From the NCBI GenBank assembly GCA_035501495.1, contig DATJWB010000120.1, positions 35,978 to 99,977 of the forward strand: a stretch of 64,000 nt of DNA, in the 5' to 3' direction. The DNA is from JAIQFL01 sp035501495. Its GTDB lineage: Bacteria; Acidobacteriota; Terriglobia; Bryobacterales; Bryobacteraceae. The notes below the pieces were generated by a model that saw only the letters and a list, made by a program, of their open reading frames with translations, searched no databases and had not been told where the DNA came from. How positions within the stretch are numbered: position 1 is the stretch's first letter; each line of letters starts with the position of its first letter. Positions 34,079 through 42,485 of the stretch are shown here, piece after piece. Position numbers and translations under genes: made by a program.

Positions 34079-34905
34079 CGCGTGCTCTCCAATCTCTGCA
34101 CCGCCAATCCGGCGCGCTGCCGGACTTCGTCATCGGTGTCCTTATCCTGCACCAGCCTGCGCAATGCCGGCAGGGCATCCTTGTCGTTCAACTGCACCAG
34201 CAGGTCGATCAAGGCCAACTGCACCAGCGGCGACTCCTGCACCGCAATCGCGTCCACCAGGGCCCGCTGCACCTGCACATTCCTGCCGAACTTCGCCCCG
34301 ATCGCCTCCACGGCGGAGAGCCGCACATTCACGTTGGAATCGTGATTCACCGTGTGGAGGAGTTCCTGCTCCACCTGCGGATCGGGCTGGGTCATCTGGT
34401 AGCTGTACGTCACGCCCCGCAGCCGCGAACTGGGGGACTGCTCCTGCAACAGCGACAGGGTCACCAGTTGCCGCAGATTCTCCACCTGAGCCTGCAATTG
34501 CGCCATCTCGGGATTTCGCGTGGCACGCGCGTCCGCGAAGTAGCGGCCGCCCAGCACACCGGCGAGCAACAGGGCGGCCGAGAATGCCACCTGCCAGGCC
34601 GGGCGCGACGGCCACAGACCGGCCCAAAAGCTCCTTTGCGGAATGTTGTAAGCCTGCCGCCGCTGCGCTTCCTGGTATCCCTCCTGGTAGGCGTTGAGCG
34701 TTTCCAGGAACCGCGCGCGCATTGCCGGGCTAGGCTCTGGTTCGGACATGGAATCGATACCTCTCCACACCACCCCCAACTCCGCCATGTCGGCCCGGCA
34801 GGCCGAACAGGTGTCCAGGTGGTCGATTAACTTCTCTCGCGTCGCGGCGTCCAGACGGCCCGCCAGACACTCCGGAATCTGTTCCCGCATTCGGTCGCAA
34901 ATCAT
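34075..34905 (-). CDS. Anti-sigma factor with HEAT-like repeats
   Basis: 276 residues from ATG 34905 (ATGA overlap with the sigma stop). The zinc motif HLDTCSAC (29-36) marks a ZAS-type anti-sigma domain. A membrane segment (AWQVAFSAALLLAGVLGG) follows near 125-145. The C-terminal half is a helical repeat domain with HEAT-like units (SNVNVRLSAVEAIGAKFGRN, PLVQLALIDLLVQLNDKDAL, ALPALRRLVQDKDTDDEV). HEAT repeats on the periplasmic side suggest a protein-binding sensor. Between the sigma factor and two beta-solenoid genes. Confidence 0.82.
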   Translation of the reverse strand: MICDRMREQIPECLAGRLDAATREKLIDHLDTCSACRADMAELGVVWRGIDSMSEPEPSPAMRARFLETLNAYQEGYQEAQRRQAYNIPQRSFWAGLWPSRPAWQVAFSAALLLAGVLGGRYFADARATRNPEMAQLQAQVENLRQLVTLSLLQEQSPSSRLRGVTYSYQMTQPDPQVEQELLHTVNHDSNVNVRLSAVEAIGAKFGRNVQVQRALVDAIAVQESPLVQLALIDLLVQLNDKDALPALRRLVQDKDTDDEVRQRAGLAVQRLESTR

Positions 34906-35450
34906 GATGCCCGTTCTCCACCGAGCGCGAAAAACCGGTCGCCCAGGTCGCGCAATGCACGGTAGACTCGCACTTTGACCGTCCCCACCTCGCACTTGAG
35001 GATGGAGGCGATCTCGTCGTATTTCAAATCCAGAAACCGGCTCATTACCAGCACCTCGCGCTTTTCGCGCGGCATGGCCGCGAGCGCCCGATGCAGGAGC
35101 GCGGTCTCCTCCTTGTTTTGATACTGGCGGTCCGGCGGCATCTCGGCGCTGCTGAACTCGCCCGCGTTCTCGGGAAGAGCGACCTCGCCCTTCCGCCGGC
35201 CTGCATGATCCATGCAGACGTTGCGCCCGATCTGGTATAGCCAGGCGCGAAATGTGGTGTCCGCCTGATACGTGTGGCGGTATTTCAGGATCCGAAAAAA
35301 GACTTCCTGTACCAGGTCTTCGCTCACGGCGCGATTGCCGGTCAGGTGCATGAAGTAGCGGAACAGCGGGCGGCTGTGACGGTCGAAAAGCAGTTCGAGC
35401 CTTCCGACGTTTCCGGCCCGGACGTCCTTCATGATTTCTTCGTCGCCCAC
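34902..35450 (-). CDS. ECF-family RNA polymerase sigma factor
   Basis: 182 residues, GTG start with GGAGG three bases away. Region 2: LLFDRHSRPLFRYFMHLTGN and EDLVQEVFFRILKY; region 4: MPREKREVLVMSRFLDLKYD, GTVKVRVYRALRDL. It leads an operon of anti-sigma factor and two DUF4097 genes. An ECF-type promoter lies upstream (35474-35500). Confidence 0.9.
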   Translation of the reverse strand: MGDEEIMKDVRAGNVGRLELLFDRHSRPLFRYFMHLTGNRAVSEDLVQEVFFRILKYRHTYQADTTFRAWLYQIGRNVCMDHAGRRKGEVALPENAGEFSSAEMPPDRQYQNKEETALLHRALAAMPREKREVLVMSRFLDLKYDEIASILKCEVGTVKVRVYRALRDLGDRFFALGGERAS

Positions 35451-35473
35451 GTGCCTCCGTTTTACGTAATGAA

Positions 35474-35500
35474 ATACTGGCGAACAGGAAAAAGGTTACC
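35474..35500 (-). promoter_or_regulatory. Candidate ECF-type promoter for the sigma/DUF4097 operon
   Basis: Minus strand: GGTAACC (35500-35494) followed by a T-run, then CAGTAT (35479-35474) at 14-15 bases. The AAC core of the -35 is the feature shared by most ECF promoters, and the site lies about 30 bases upstream of the sigma GTG. Autoregulation is inferred. Confidence 0.5.
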
Positions 35501-35514
35501 GCAAAGCAGGAATT

Positions 35515-35580
35515 GGGGGTTAGGGGTTGGGGATGGAGGTCAGGTTAGCTGCTCGCCCCCAACCCCTTACCCCAACCCCG
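35515..35580. repeat. G-rich / C-rich inverted repeat upstream of the sigma operon
   Basis: Left arm GGGGGTTAGGGGTTGGGG (from 35517) and right arm CCCCCAACCCCTTACCCC with CCAACCCC (35560-35578) are imperfect inverted copies around a spacer. It shares its repeat unit with 14892-14992. Each arm has three or four G-runs (or C-runs), so quadruplex or hairpin formation is possible. Located in the 345-base gap between divergent genes. Confidence 0.65.
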
Positions 35581-35795
35581 CGAGCCGATGAGCGGCAGCG
35601 AGCCGGCGAGCCACACCTGTGGTCTGCCAACCACAATAAAATTCGGAACTTACGCGTGCGCCGGCATACCGGCTTGAGGCACAATACAATGTATAGGACA
35701 GGATTTGGTTCATCTCCCCTCGTCCGCCTGCCCCTATGGAAACAAATCGGGCAGGTGGCGTGCAAGAACTTCGTCCGAAATTCAACGAGGCGTAC

Positions 35796-36821
35796 GTGAA
35801 GATTTCTCCAACGGCTTTATTCACAATTTCTTTCCTGGCCCTGGTTTCCCTTGGCACGGCTCAGGAGCAGCCGCCATCGTCCACACCGCAATCCGCGGAT
35901 TCGAGCACCGATCAGACGCCGCCGGCCGGCACTCCCGGCCAGCCGCCCCAGACTCCGCCAACAACCACCCCGCCCGACCAGACACCGCTCTCCCCGCAGC
36001 CGCGCACCGGTATCCGCCAGGCACCCCCGCCCCTTCCCAAGGTTCCGGACATCCGGCAGCCGGGCGAGACGGGATACTGGATCAGCGTGTCCGGCTGGTT
36101 TCCGACCCAGACCCCCACCATCGACAAGGGCAGGGGAGCCGCTTTCACTCAGTCGTCCCTGGTGAAATTCCAGGGGAAGCCGAACGTCTCGGAAGGGGTC
36201 GATATCGGGCTTGCCCTCGGGCTGCACAATTCCCTTCGCCTGTCGTTTTTTGAGTCGCGGGCAGCCGGCTCCTACACCAACGGCAACGACCTGGAGTTGT
36301 GGGGCCAGCTTTACACGGCGGGCAATCTCGTCTCCACGAATTACCGGTTGCAAAACTTCAAGCTTCAATTTGAATACCTGACGTATCCCTACCCCGTGGA
36401 GAGCCGCACATTCCGTCTGAAGACTTTGTACGGCGTCCAGTACACCACAGTCCGGACGGCGTTCGACCTGCCGTTGCTTCCGCTGGTGGACAGCACCGGC
36501 GCACCCCTGGTGGACTCCAGCGGCAATCCGATCAGCTACGCGGCCGATGGCACGCGCTCCTTTATCCTGCCGACGTTCGGGGTCGGCGTGGCGAAGTACG
36601 TGACCCGCAACTTCCGGTTGGAGGCCAATGCCTCCGGCTTCGCCATCCCGCACCACAGCACGACGTGGGACACCGATGCATCGGCGAACTTCCGCTTTGG
36701 CCACGTGGAAGTGCGGGTCGGCGCCAAGGCTTTTCACTTCAAGACATCGACCCAGGCCGAGTTCTTCGTGAAAAACACCATGGCCTCGGCGTTCATCGGA
36801 CTGCGCTATTATTCGGACTGA
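35796..36821 (+). CDS. Outer-membrane beta-barrel-like protein with Pro-rich N-terminus
   Basis: 341 residues from GTG 35796, chosen because a signal peptide follows at once (KISPTALFTISFLALVSLGTAQ region) and a GAGG element precedes it. A longer frame to 35736 is less likely. After the signal come about 60 Pro/Thr/Gln-rich residues, a flexible linker. The rest has alternating strands with aromatic belts (LRLSFFESRAAGSYTNGNDL, LQFEYLTYPYPVESRTFRL) and ends ASAFIGLRYYSD, with an aromatic near the C-terminus as in outer-membrane barrels. Function unknown. Confidence 0.7.
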   Translation: MKISPTALFTISFLALVSLGTAQEQPPSSTPQSADSSTDQTPPAGTPGQPPQTPPTTTPPDQTPLSPQPRTGIRQAPPPLPKVPDIRQPGETGYWISVSGWFPTQTPTIDKGRGAAFTQSSLVKFQGKPNVSEGVDIGLALGLHNSLRLSFFESRAAGSYTNGNDLELWGQLYTAGNLVSTNYRLQNFKLQFEYLTYPYPVESRTFRLKTLYGVQYTTVRTAFDLPLLPLVDSTGAPLVDSSGNPISYAADGTRSFILPTFGVGVAKYVTRNFRLEANASGFAIPHHSTTWDTDASANFRFGHVEVRVGAKAFHFKTSTQAEFFVKNTMASAFIGLRYYSD

Positions 36822-36872
36822 ACCAGACGGAAGGCAATCCTGCGATCAGCCTGACGGGGGAAGGAAACCGGG

Positions 36873-39062
36873 GTGAAGATTCGATTGGAGGCCCGACTCC
36901 CTGCTCGAACACCGGAGCAGCCCCGCCCATCAGTCCGCGTTGTGCGCAGGTGGAGACTCGTGGGGTACGTTGCGGCCGCGCTCTCTCTGGCGGCTGGCTT
37001 GTGCGGGCAACCGCCGGCGACCGTTCGGGTGGATATCGCTCAGGGCCGGATCCTCAATTCTTTTGACCCCGACTCCGCACTGGGCAGCTCCCTCGATGTC
37101 CTCTCCGCGAGCGGAATCGCCAAGGTCTTCACGCCGCATATTCTCCAGGAGTCCCTGTCGGCGGGATGGGGGCCGATCACGTATCGCAACAACAGCGAGC
37201 TCCGCATGGCTGCCTGGCACTGGACGGAAAACGGATCGTGGAGCGATGCAGCGCACAAGAGCGGCTATTTCACGGGAAGCAGCGAACTGAAGGAGCCGAC
37301 CCGATCGATCCTGGAGTACGCCCTTCCCCACCGCGGCTTTTCGACCTCGGGCGACCGGCCCGTCGCCGGGCCGAATTTGACCTATTGGAAGAGCAACCCG
37401 TACCTCGCGAGTAGATTCACCGGGGAAAGCGACCGTCTGCATCCGCAGTGGGTAGTGATGGATCTGCGCGCGGCGAAGCCTGTGAGCAGCGTCCGCATCG
37501 AATGGGCCAGCCCGTACGCAAGGACCTATGACGTGGAGTACTGGGTGGGCAAGGACCCGCTGGATTTCGATGGCGGACCGCAAGGCGAATGGAAACTCTT
37601 CCCGCGCGGATCGCAAAAGGAAGCCCAAGGCGGGACCGCGGTGCTGAGACTTGCCGACCTCCCGGTAACGGCACGCTATTTGCGCATCTGGATGACGGAA
37701 TCTTCAAACACCTGCGACGAGCACTCATCGGAGGACGTACGGAACTGCGTGGGGTACGCCATACGGCGGATTCAAGCCGGAACTTTCGACAATGCCGGGA
37801 CCTTTGCCGATGCCACTGCCGGCGCGGCCGGCCGGGACGCGCCCACGTTCTGCAGTTCGTCCATCGATCCCTGGCACTCGGCCGCGGATGCGAATGCCGG
37901 CGGCGGGCAGCACACCGGGTTCGATCTGTTCTTCACCAGCGGCCTGACCAACAACCTGCCTGCCATGATTCCCGTGACGCTGCTCTACGGGACACCCGAT
38001 GATGCCGCCGCGCAAATCGCCTATCTCGAGAAGCGCGGCTATCCCATCGGGTGGATTGAAATGGGGGAAGAGCCGGATGGCAAGCACGCCCTTCCCGAGG
38101 ACTACGGCGCTCTCTACCTTCAGTGGGCGGCCGCGATTCACAAGGTGGATCCGAAGCTCAAATTGGGCGGTCCGGTATTCGAAGGCGTCAACGAAGATAT
38201 TCGAGTGTGGCCCGACGCGAACGGCCGGACCTCCTGGATGGGCCGGTTCGTCGACTATCTGAAGTCCCACGGCCGCCTCTCCGACCTTGCCTTTGTCTCC
38301 TTCGAGCACTATCCGTATCGCCGCTGCGGCATTGTCTGGAAGGACCTCTACCGCGAGCCCCAGCTCATGAAGCACATTCTGGATGTGTGGCGCGAAGATG
38401 GCGTGCCCAAGGATGTCCCGCTCATGGTGACCGAGAGCAGCCTGGCAGCCGGCCTCAATGGCCACATGAGCACGATCTTCGGCGCTCTCTGGCTGGCGGA
38501 CAGTATCGGGGCATTCTTTGAGGGCGGCGGCTCGGCCTACTACCACTCGCCGATTCAGCCACAGGGAACGCAAAGCACCTGCCAGGGATTCGGATCGTGG
38601 TCGAACTTCGAGGCTGACCGGGACTACAACATCTCGGGATACACCGGCTTTTACTATGCGGCCCACATGATCAACCTGGAATGGGTGTCGCACCGTTCCG
38701 GAGTGCATCAGATGTTCCCTTCATCGGTGGAGATCAAGGACGGCGAAGGAAATTCCCTGGTGACGTCGTATGCCGTCCGGAGGCCCGACAGCACGTGGTC
38801 GTTGATGCTGGTCAATCGGGATGAAGCGAACGCGCATTCGGTGAAGGTGGCATTCCAGGAAGGAGGGCGCACCAGAACATTCGCGGGACCGGTGCGGCTG
38901 GTGACGTTCGGAAGCGAGCAATATGTGTGGAAGGACGACGGCGCCAACAGCCATGCCGATCCGGATGGCCCGCCGACAGGCGCTACCGTTCCGGGCGGAC
39001 CGCAGGCAGTCTTCACGCTTCCCAGGGCCTCGATCACCGTGCTTCGCGGCAAGGTGGAGTGA
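36873..39062 (+). CDS. Exported glycoside hydrolase of clan-A type with discoidin-like domain
   Basis: 729 residues from GTG 36873, Shine-Dalgarno GGGGGAAGG upstream. A membrane/signal segment (VGYVAAALSLAAGLCGQ) lies near residue 30-46. Residues 170-300 resemble a discoidin/F5-F8 carbohydrate-binding module (VVMDLRAAKPVSSVRIEWAS, ARYLRIWMTESSN). The TIM-barrel part has the clan-A-like pair: GWIEMGEEPDG with E400 as acid/base (Glu-Glu-Pro instead of the usual Asn-Glu-Pro) and MVTESSL with E521 as nucleophile. The C-terminal all-beta domain matches those of GH39/GH51-like enzymes. Substrate unknown. Next gene is convergent. Confidence 0.68.
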   Translation: MKIRLEARLPARTPEQPRPSVRVVRRWRLVGYVAAALSLAAGLCGQPPATVRVDIAQGRILNSFDPDSALGSSLDVLSASGIAKVFTPHILQESLSAGWGPITYRNNSELRMAAWHWTENGSWSDAAHKSGYFTGSSELKEPTRSILEYALPHRGFSTSGDRPVAGPNLTYWKSNPYLASRFTGESDRLHPQWVVMDLRAAKPVSSVRIEWASPYARTYDVEYWVGKDPLDFDGGPQGEWKLFPRGSQKEAQGGTAVLRLADLPVTARYLRIWMTESSNTCDEHSSEDVRNCVGYAIRRIQAGTFDNAGTFADATAGAAGRDAPTFCSSSIDPWHSAADANAGGGQHTGFDLFFTSGLTNNLPAMIPVTLLYGTPDDAAAQIAYLEKRGYPIGWIEMGEEPDGKHALPEDYGALYLQWAAAIHKVDPKLKLGGPVFEGVNEDIRVWPDANGRTSWMGRFVDYLKSHGRLSDLAFVSFEHYPYRRCGIVWKDLYREPQLMKHILDVWREDGVPKDVPLMVTESSLAAGLNGHMSTIFGALWLADSIGAFFEGGGSAYYHSPIQPQGTQSTCQGFGSWSNFEADRDYNISGYTGFYYAAHMINLEWVSHRSGVHQMFPSSVEIKDGEGNSLVTSYAVRRPDSTWSLMLVNRDEANAHSVKVAFQEGGRTRTFAGPVRLVTFGSEQYVWKDDGANSHADPDGPPTGATVPGGPQAVFTLPRASITVLRGKVE

Positions 39063-39069
39063 CGGCGGT

Positions 39070-40026
39070 TTACTTCGCCGGTTTGGCCGTGGGCACGAAC
39101 CCGCGGACCTTGGTCTTCAGCCTGTAGATCGAAGTGCGGGAAGAAAAGTAAATCGTCCGGTAATCCGCATCCCCCCAATTGAAGTTCGCGGTGGATTCGG
39201 GAAGCATTACCGTGCCGATGTGATTACCGTCCGGGTCCCAAACCCAGACTCCGCCGGGGCCGGTGCAATAGACGTTGCCGTTGAGGTCAACGCGCATTCC
39301 ATCCGGTACGCCGCCGCGCCCTTCTTCCTTCCCGAATATGCGCCCGTTTCGCAGCGTCATACCTTCGCCCACATCGTAAACCCGGATCTCCCGCGCGTTG
39401 GTGTCGTCGATGTAGAGGCGCTTGCCATCGGGCGAGAAGGCCAGCCCGTTGGGCGCAACCAATTCCCTGGTCAGCAGTCGGACCGCACCATCCGTTCCGA
39501 GCCGGTAGACGCCTTGATACGGGATCTCCTGCTTCTGATCTTTGGGCAGGTCGAGGGTGGGGTCGGTAAAATAAAACGCGCCATCGGGTCCGACCACAAT
39601 GTCGTTGGGGCTGTTGAATCGCCGGCCCTCGTATTTTTCGGCGAGAACTTTGTATTTCCCCGCCTCGCCGACCTGAATAATCGCGCGGAGCACGCTGGCC
39701 GTGGTGACGAGGTTGCCTTGCGAATCGAGCGTGCTGCCGTCGGGATCGCCGATCTCGAGGACGGTTTCCACGCGGCCATCGGGGAACACACGCGAAATCC
39801 GGTTCTTCTCCTCGTCGCTGACATACAGGAATCCGTGCGGGTCCCAAACCGGTCCCTCAGTGAACCCGAAGCCAGTGGCCACCTTCTCCAGCTTGCTATC
39901 CTCGGCGAAGAGCTCCCAGAATTTGGGGGAGTCGGCTTTGAGTTCGAACTGTCGCGGCGGGCCGCCCCGGTTCTGTGCAAATCCAGCCGCAGCCAAAAGC
40001 GCCAGAGCAAGTCGTGTTTTGCGCAT
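39070..40026 (-). CDS. Exported SMP-30/gluconolactonase-like protein
   Basis: 318 residues from ATG 40026 with a short signal peptide (TRLALALLAAAGFAQ). Six-bladed propeller motifs with metal ligands: E in GFTEGPVWDP, N in NSPNDIVVGPDG, N in APNGLAFSPDG, and D in DDTNAREIRVYD. This is the SMP-30/gluconolactonase family, hydrolysing sugar lactones made by dehydrogenases. It follows the PQQ dehydrogenase gene at 11 bases, so the pair likely acts in periplasmic sugar oxidation: dehydrogenase gives a lactone, this enzyme opens it. Confidence 0.85.
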   Translation of the reverse strand: MRKTRLALALLAAAGFAQNRGGPPRQFELKADSPKFWELFAEDSKLEKVATGFGFTEGPVWDPHGFLYVSDEEKNRISRVFPDGRVETVLEIGDPDGSTLDSQGNLVTTASVLRAIIQVGEAGKYKVLAEKYEGRRFNSPNDIVVGPDGAFYFTDPTLDLPKDQKQEIPYQGVYRLGTDGAVRLLTRELVAPNGLAFSPDGKRLYIDDTNAREIRVYDVGEGMTLRNGRIFGKEEGRGGVPDGMRVDLNGNVYCTGPGGVWVWDPDGNHIGTVMLPESTANFNWGDADYRTIYFSSRTSIYRLKTKVRGFVPTAKPAK

Positions 40027-40037
40027 CCTCCGCCCTC

Positions 40038-42398
40038 CTAATGTAGAGCGAACGCCAGAATCGTATTTCCCGCCGCTACGGCGACGTACTGCTTGCCATC
40101 GGCCACATAGGTCATCGGCCCGGCTTTCCAGCTTTGGCCGGTATTGAAATGCCACAGGAGCTTCCCGGTCCTGGAGGCGGCTGCCACGAACGCACCGTTT
40201 CCATCGCCGTAGAAGATCAGGCCGCCCGCGGTGGCCATCAGGCCGCTGCCCAGAATGCCGCCACCGATATCGGAGACCTCCCAGGCGACCTTTCCGTTCT
40301 GAATATCGATCGCCTTGAGGAACTTGCCGCTGTTCTCGCCTGGCGCGCGGCGAGTCCCGCCGCCATAAAAGGACTTCCCGGCTTCCCACCACTCGTCGTT
40401 CTTGCTGTAGATGTTGCAGGACTCCTCGGCGAACATGTAGAAGAGTCCCGTGGCCGGGTCGAACGCGCTGGAGGGCCAATTCGCGGCGCCGGCCACAGCG
40501 GGACAGACGAGCTGACCTTCGGCCGTCGGCTCGTTGCCCGGCAGCAGCTTCGGCCGCCCATCCGGTCCGATTCCGCTCGCCCAGGTAATCCGCTTGACGA
40601 ACGGCTCCGCCAGCAATATTTTGCCGGTGAGCCGGTCCAAGACGTAGAAGAATCCGTTTCGGTTGCCCTGCAGAAGCAGCTTACGATCTTCTCCATGGAA
40701 CCGCGTATTCACCAGCACCGGCGTTTCGGTGGCGTCCCAATCGTGCAGATCGTGCGGCGTGAACTGGTAATACCATTTCAGCTTCCCCGCCGCCGGGTCG
40801 AGCGCGAGCACGGATGCCGTGTAGAGATTGTCGCCCCGGCGTTGATCGCCGTTGTAGTCGGGGCACGGATTTCCGGTAGGCCAATACAGGAGGCGCGATT
40901 CCGGGTCGTACGTGCCGGTGAGCCAGGTAGAGCCGCAACCGTGTTCCAGGGCGCGGCCGGTCCAGGTCTCCGAGCCGGGTTCGCCCGCCGCGGGGATAGT
41001 CCAGAAGCGCCAGACGTGTTCGCCGTTCGACGCCCGGTATGCATCCAGAAAGCCGCGAACGCCTTCGTCACCGCCCGACACCCCGGCGATCACGAGATCA
41101 TCCACAACCAGCGGCGCGCTGGTGGAACCGTAGTTCTGCTTCGAGTCGGCCATCTGGACGTCCCAAAGCAGTTGCCCTGTGAAACGGTGCAAGGCGAACA
41201 CGTGGGCGTTGTCGCTGACCATGAAAACGCGATCGCCCAGAATCGCGACGCCGCGATTGATGCCGCTGGCGGCATCGCCGGCCAGGCCCTGCGACCGGGG
41301 CCGGCTGTAGTGCCAGATTTCGCGTCCGCTGCGGGCATCCAACGCGTAGGCCTCGTTGACCGAAGTGACGTACATCACGCCGTCCGCCACCACGGGAGTG
41401 ACTTCGAGGGACCGCGGCGCTCCGGCAAGCGTGAACATCCACGCGGGAGCCAGGTGCTCCACGTTGCCGGCATTAATCTGGTCGAGCGGGCTGAATCGAT
41501 TGCCGCTGAGATTTCCGTCGTAAGTTGGCCAGGAGCCCGGCTGGGGATGCGCCACGTTCGAGAACGGCACTCCAGCGCCCATTGCACCAGTGGCGAGCGC
41601 CGCTCCGGCATTCATTTCGGGATTCAAGCGGCTTAGATAAGCCAGGAGGTCGCGAAACTCTTCGGGCGATGCTTCCAGCTTGGGCATCAGGCTCTTTTCG
41701 CGCACGATTTCGGCAATCGATTCCTTGTGGAGCAGGTGCAGCGTTCCATCCGTGCCCAGCAATTGGATCTCGAAGGCATCCTCGTTCTTGGCGATGCCCC
41801 GGATCGTCCGGCCGACGCGGAGTTTCACCGTCACGGCGCGATAGACCGGGCCGCCGCGCCCTCCACGTCCCCCGCGTCCCGGCTGAGACGGGGCCGCTCC
41901 GGGATCGCGGAGCGCCTGTTCGATCTGCGCAGGCCGGCGGTCCCTTCCGATCGCCGAGAGGTCCGGGCCTAACACGCCTCCGCGGCCGCGCACCATGTGG
42001 CAGCTCGTGCAGTTCCCCTTGCCATTGAAGAACTGTTCACCTGCCGAGGCATTGCCGGGCACGGCTTCGCTCGTCCTGGCGCCGGGCGGCGGCGTTTTCA
42101 GCGTAATCACATATGCGGCAATCGCCGAAGCCTCGTCTTCCGGGATGGGGAAGGCAGGCATGCCGGCTTCGGGAATACCTTTCACGATCAGGTCGCGCAC
42201 CGCGTCGCGGGAAGTGGCGCGCGGCCGCCGCACGTCCACAATACCGGGACCGTGGCCGCCGCCGGTGCCGTCCGCGCCATGGCAGCCCACGCACCGCGCC
42301 TCATACTGGCGCTTCCCATGGTCTGAAGTCTGCGCGCTGCCAAGGCCCCAGAATAAGACAGCGCACAGGGCTAGCCCTGTAATCCGAGTCGTCGCCAT
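40038..42398 (-). CDS. PQQ-dependent dehydrogenase with two N-terminal haem c sites
   Basis: 786 residues. A signal peptide (ITGLALCAVLFWGLGSAQ) precedes two cytochrome c domains: CVGCH (36-40) with an axial Met in AGMPAF, and CTSCH (130-134). A Gly/Arg-rich linker (GRGGRGGRGGP) follows, and from about 290 an eight-bladed quinoprotein propeller with W-motifs such as NGEHVWRFWT, LDPAAGKLKWYYQF, ATGLFYM and RTGKLLWHFNT. HDLHDWD is the family active-site segment. Electrons would pass from PQQ to the fused haems. In known quinohaemoprotein alcohol dehydrogenases the haem domain is C-terminal and single; here two are N-terminal. Substrate (alcohol or sugar) unknown. Confidence 0.82.
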   Translation of the reverse strand: MATTRITGLALCAVLFWGLGSAQTSDHGKRQYEARCVGCHGADGTGGGHGPGIVDVRRPRATSRDAVRDLIVKGIPEAGMPAFPIPEDEASAIAAYVITLKTPPPGARTSEAVPGNASAGEQFFNGKGNCTSCHMVRGRGGVLGPDLSAIGRDRRPAQIEQALRDPGAAPSQPGRGGRGGRGGPVYRAVTVKLRVGRTIRGIAKNEDAFEIQLLGTDGTLHLLHKESIAEIVREKSLMPKLEASPEEFRDLLAYLSRLNPEMNAGAALATGAMGAGVPFSNVAHPQPGSWPTYDGNLSGNRFSPLDQINAGNVEHLAPAWMFTLAGAPRSLEVTPVVADGVMYVTSVNEAYALDARSGREIWHYSRPRSQGLAGDAASGINRGVAILGDRVFMVSDNAHVFALHRFTGQLLWDVQMADSKQNYGSTSAPLVVDDLVIAGVSGGDEGVRGFLDAYRASNGEHVWRFWTIPAAGEPGSETWTGRALEHGCGSTWLTGTYDPESRLLYWPTGNPCPDYNGDQRRGDNLYTASVLALDPAAGKLKWYYQFTPHDLHDWDATETPVLVNTRFHGEDRKLLLQGNRNGFFYVLDRLTGKILLAEPFVKRITWASGIGPDGRPKLLPGNEPTAEGQLVCPAVAGAANWPSSAFDPATGLFYMFAEESCNIYSKNDEWWEAGKSFYGGGTRRAPGENSGKFLKAIDIQNGKVAWEVSDIGGGILGSGLMATAGGLIFYGDGNGAFVAAASRTGKLLWHFNTGQSWKAGPMTYVADGKQYVAVAAGNTILAFALH

Positions 42399-42485
42399 AC
42401 GCAGTCTTTACGATACCTTCAAATCGGGCCGAGCTGCGAGGCCGGGGAGTGCTGGTATGATTGCACCGAGCGGAGGCGTTTGGGC

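Larger units (their letters stand above)
35451..35795. other. Divergent intergenic region
   Basis: Between the ECF sigma gene (minus) and the beta-barrel gene (plus). It holds the ECF-like promoter and the G-rich inverted repeat listed separately. On the plus side TACAAT and TATAGG near 35683-35696 could act as -10 elements, with no good -35. No gene is seen. Confidence 0.4.
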
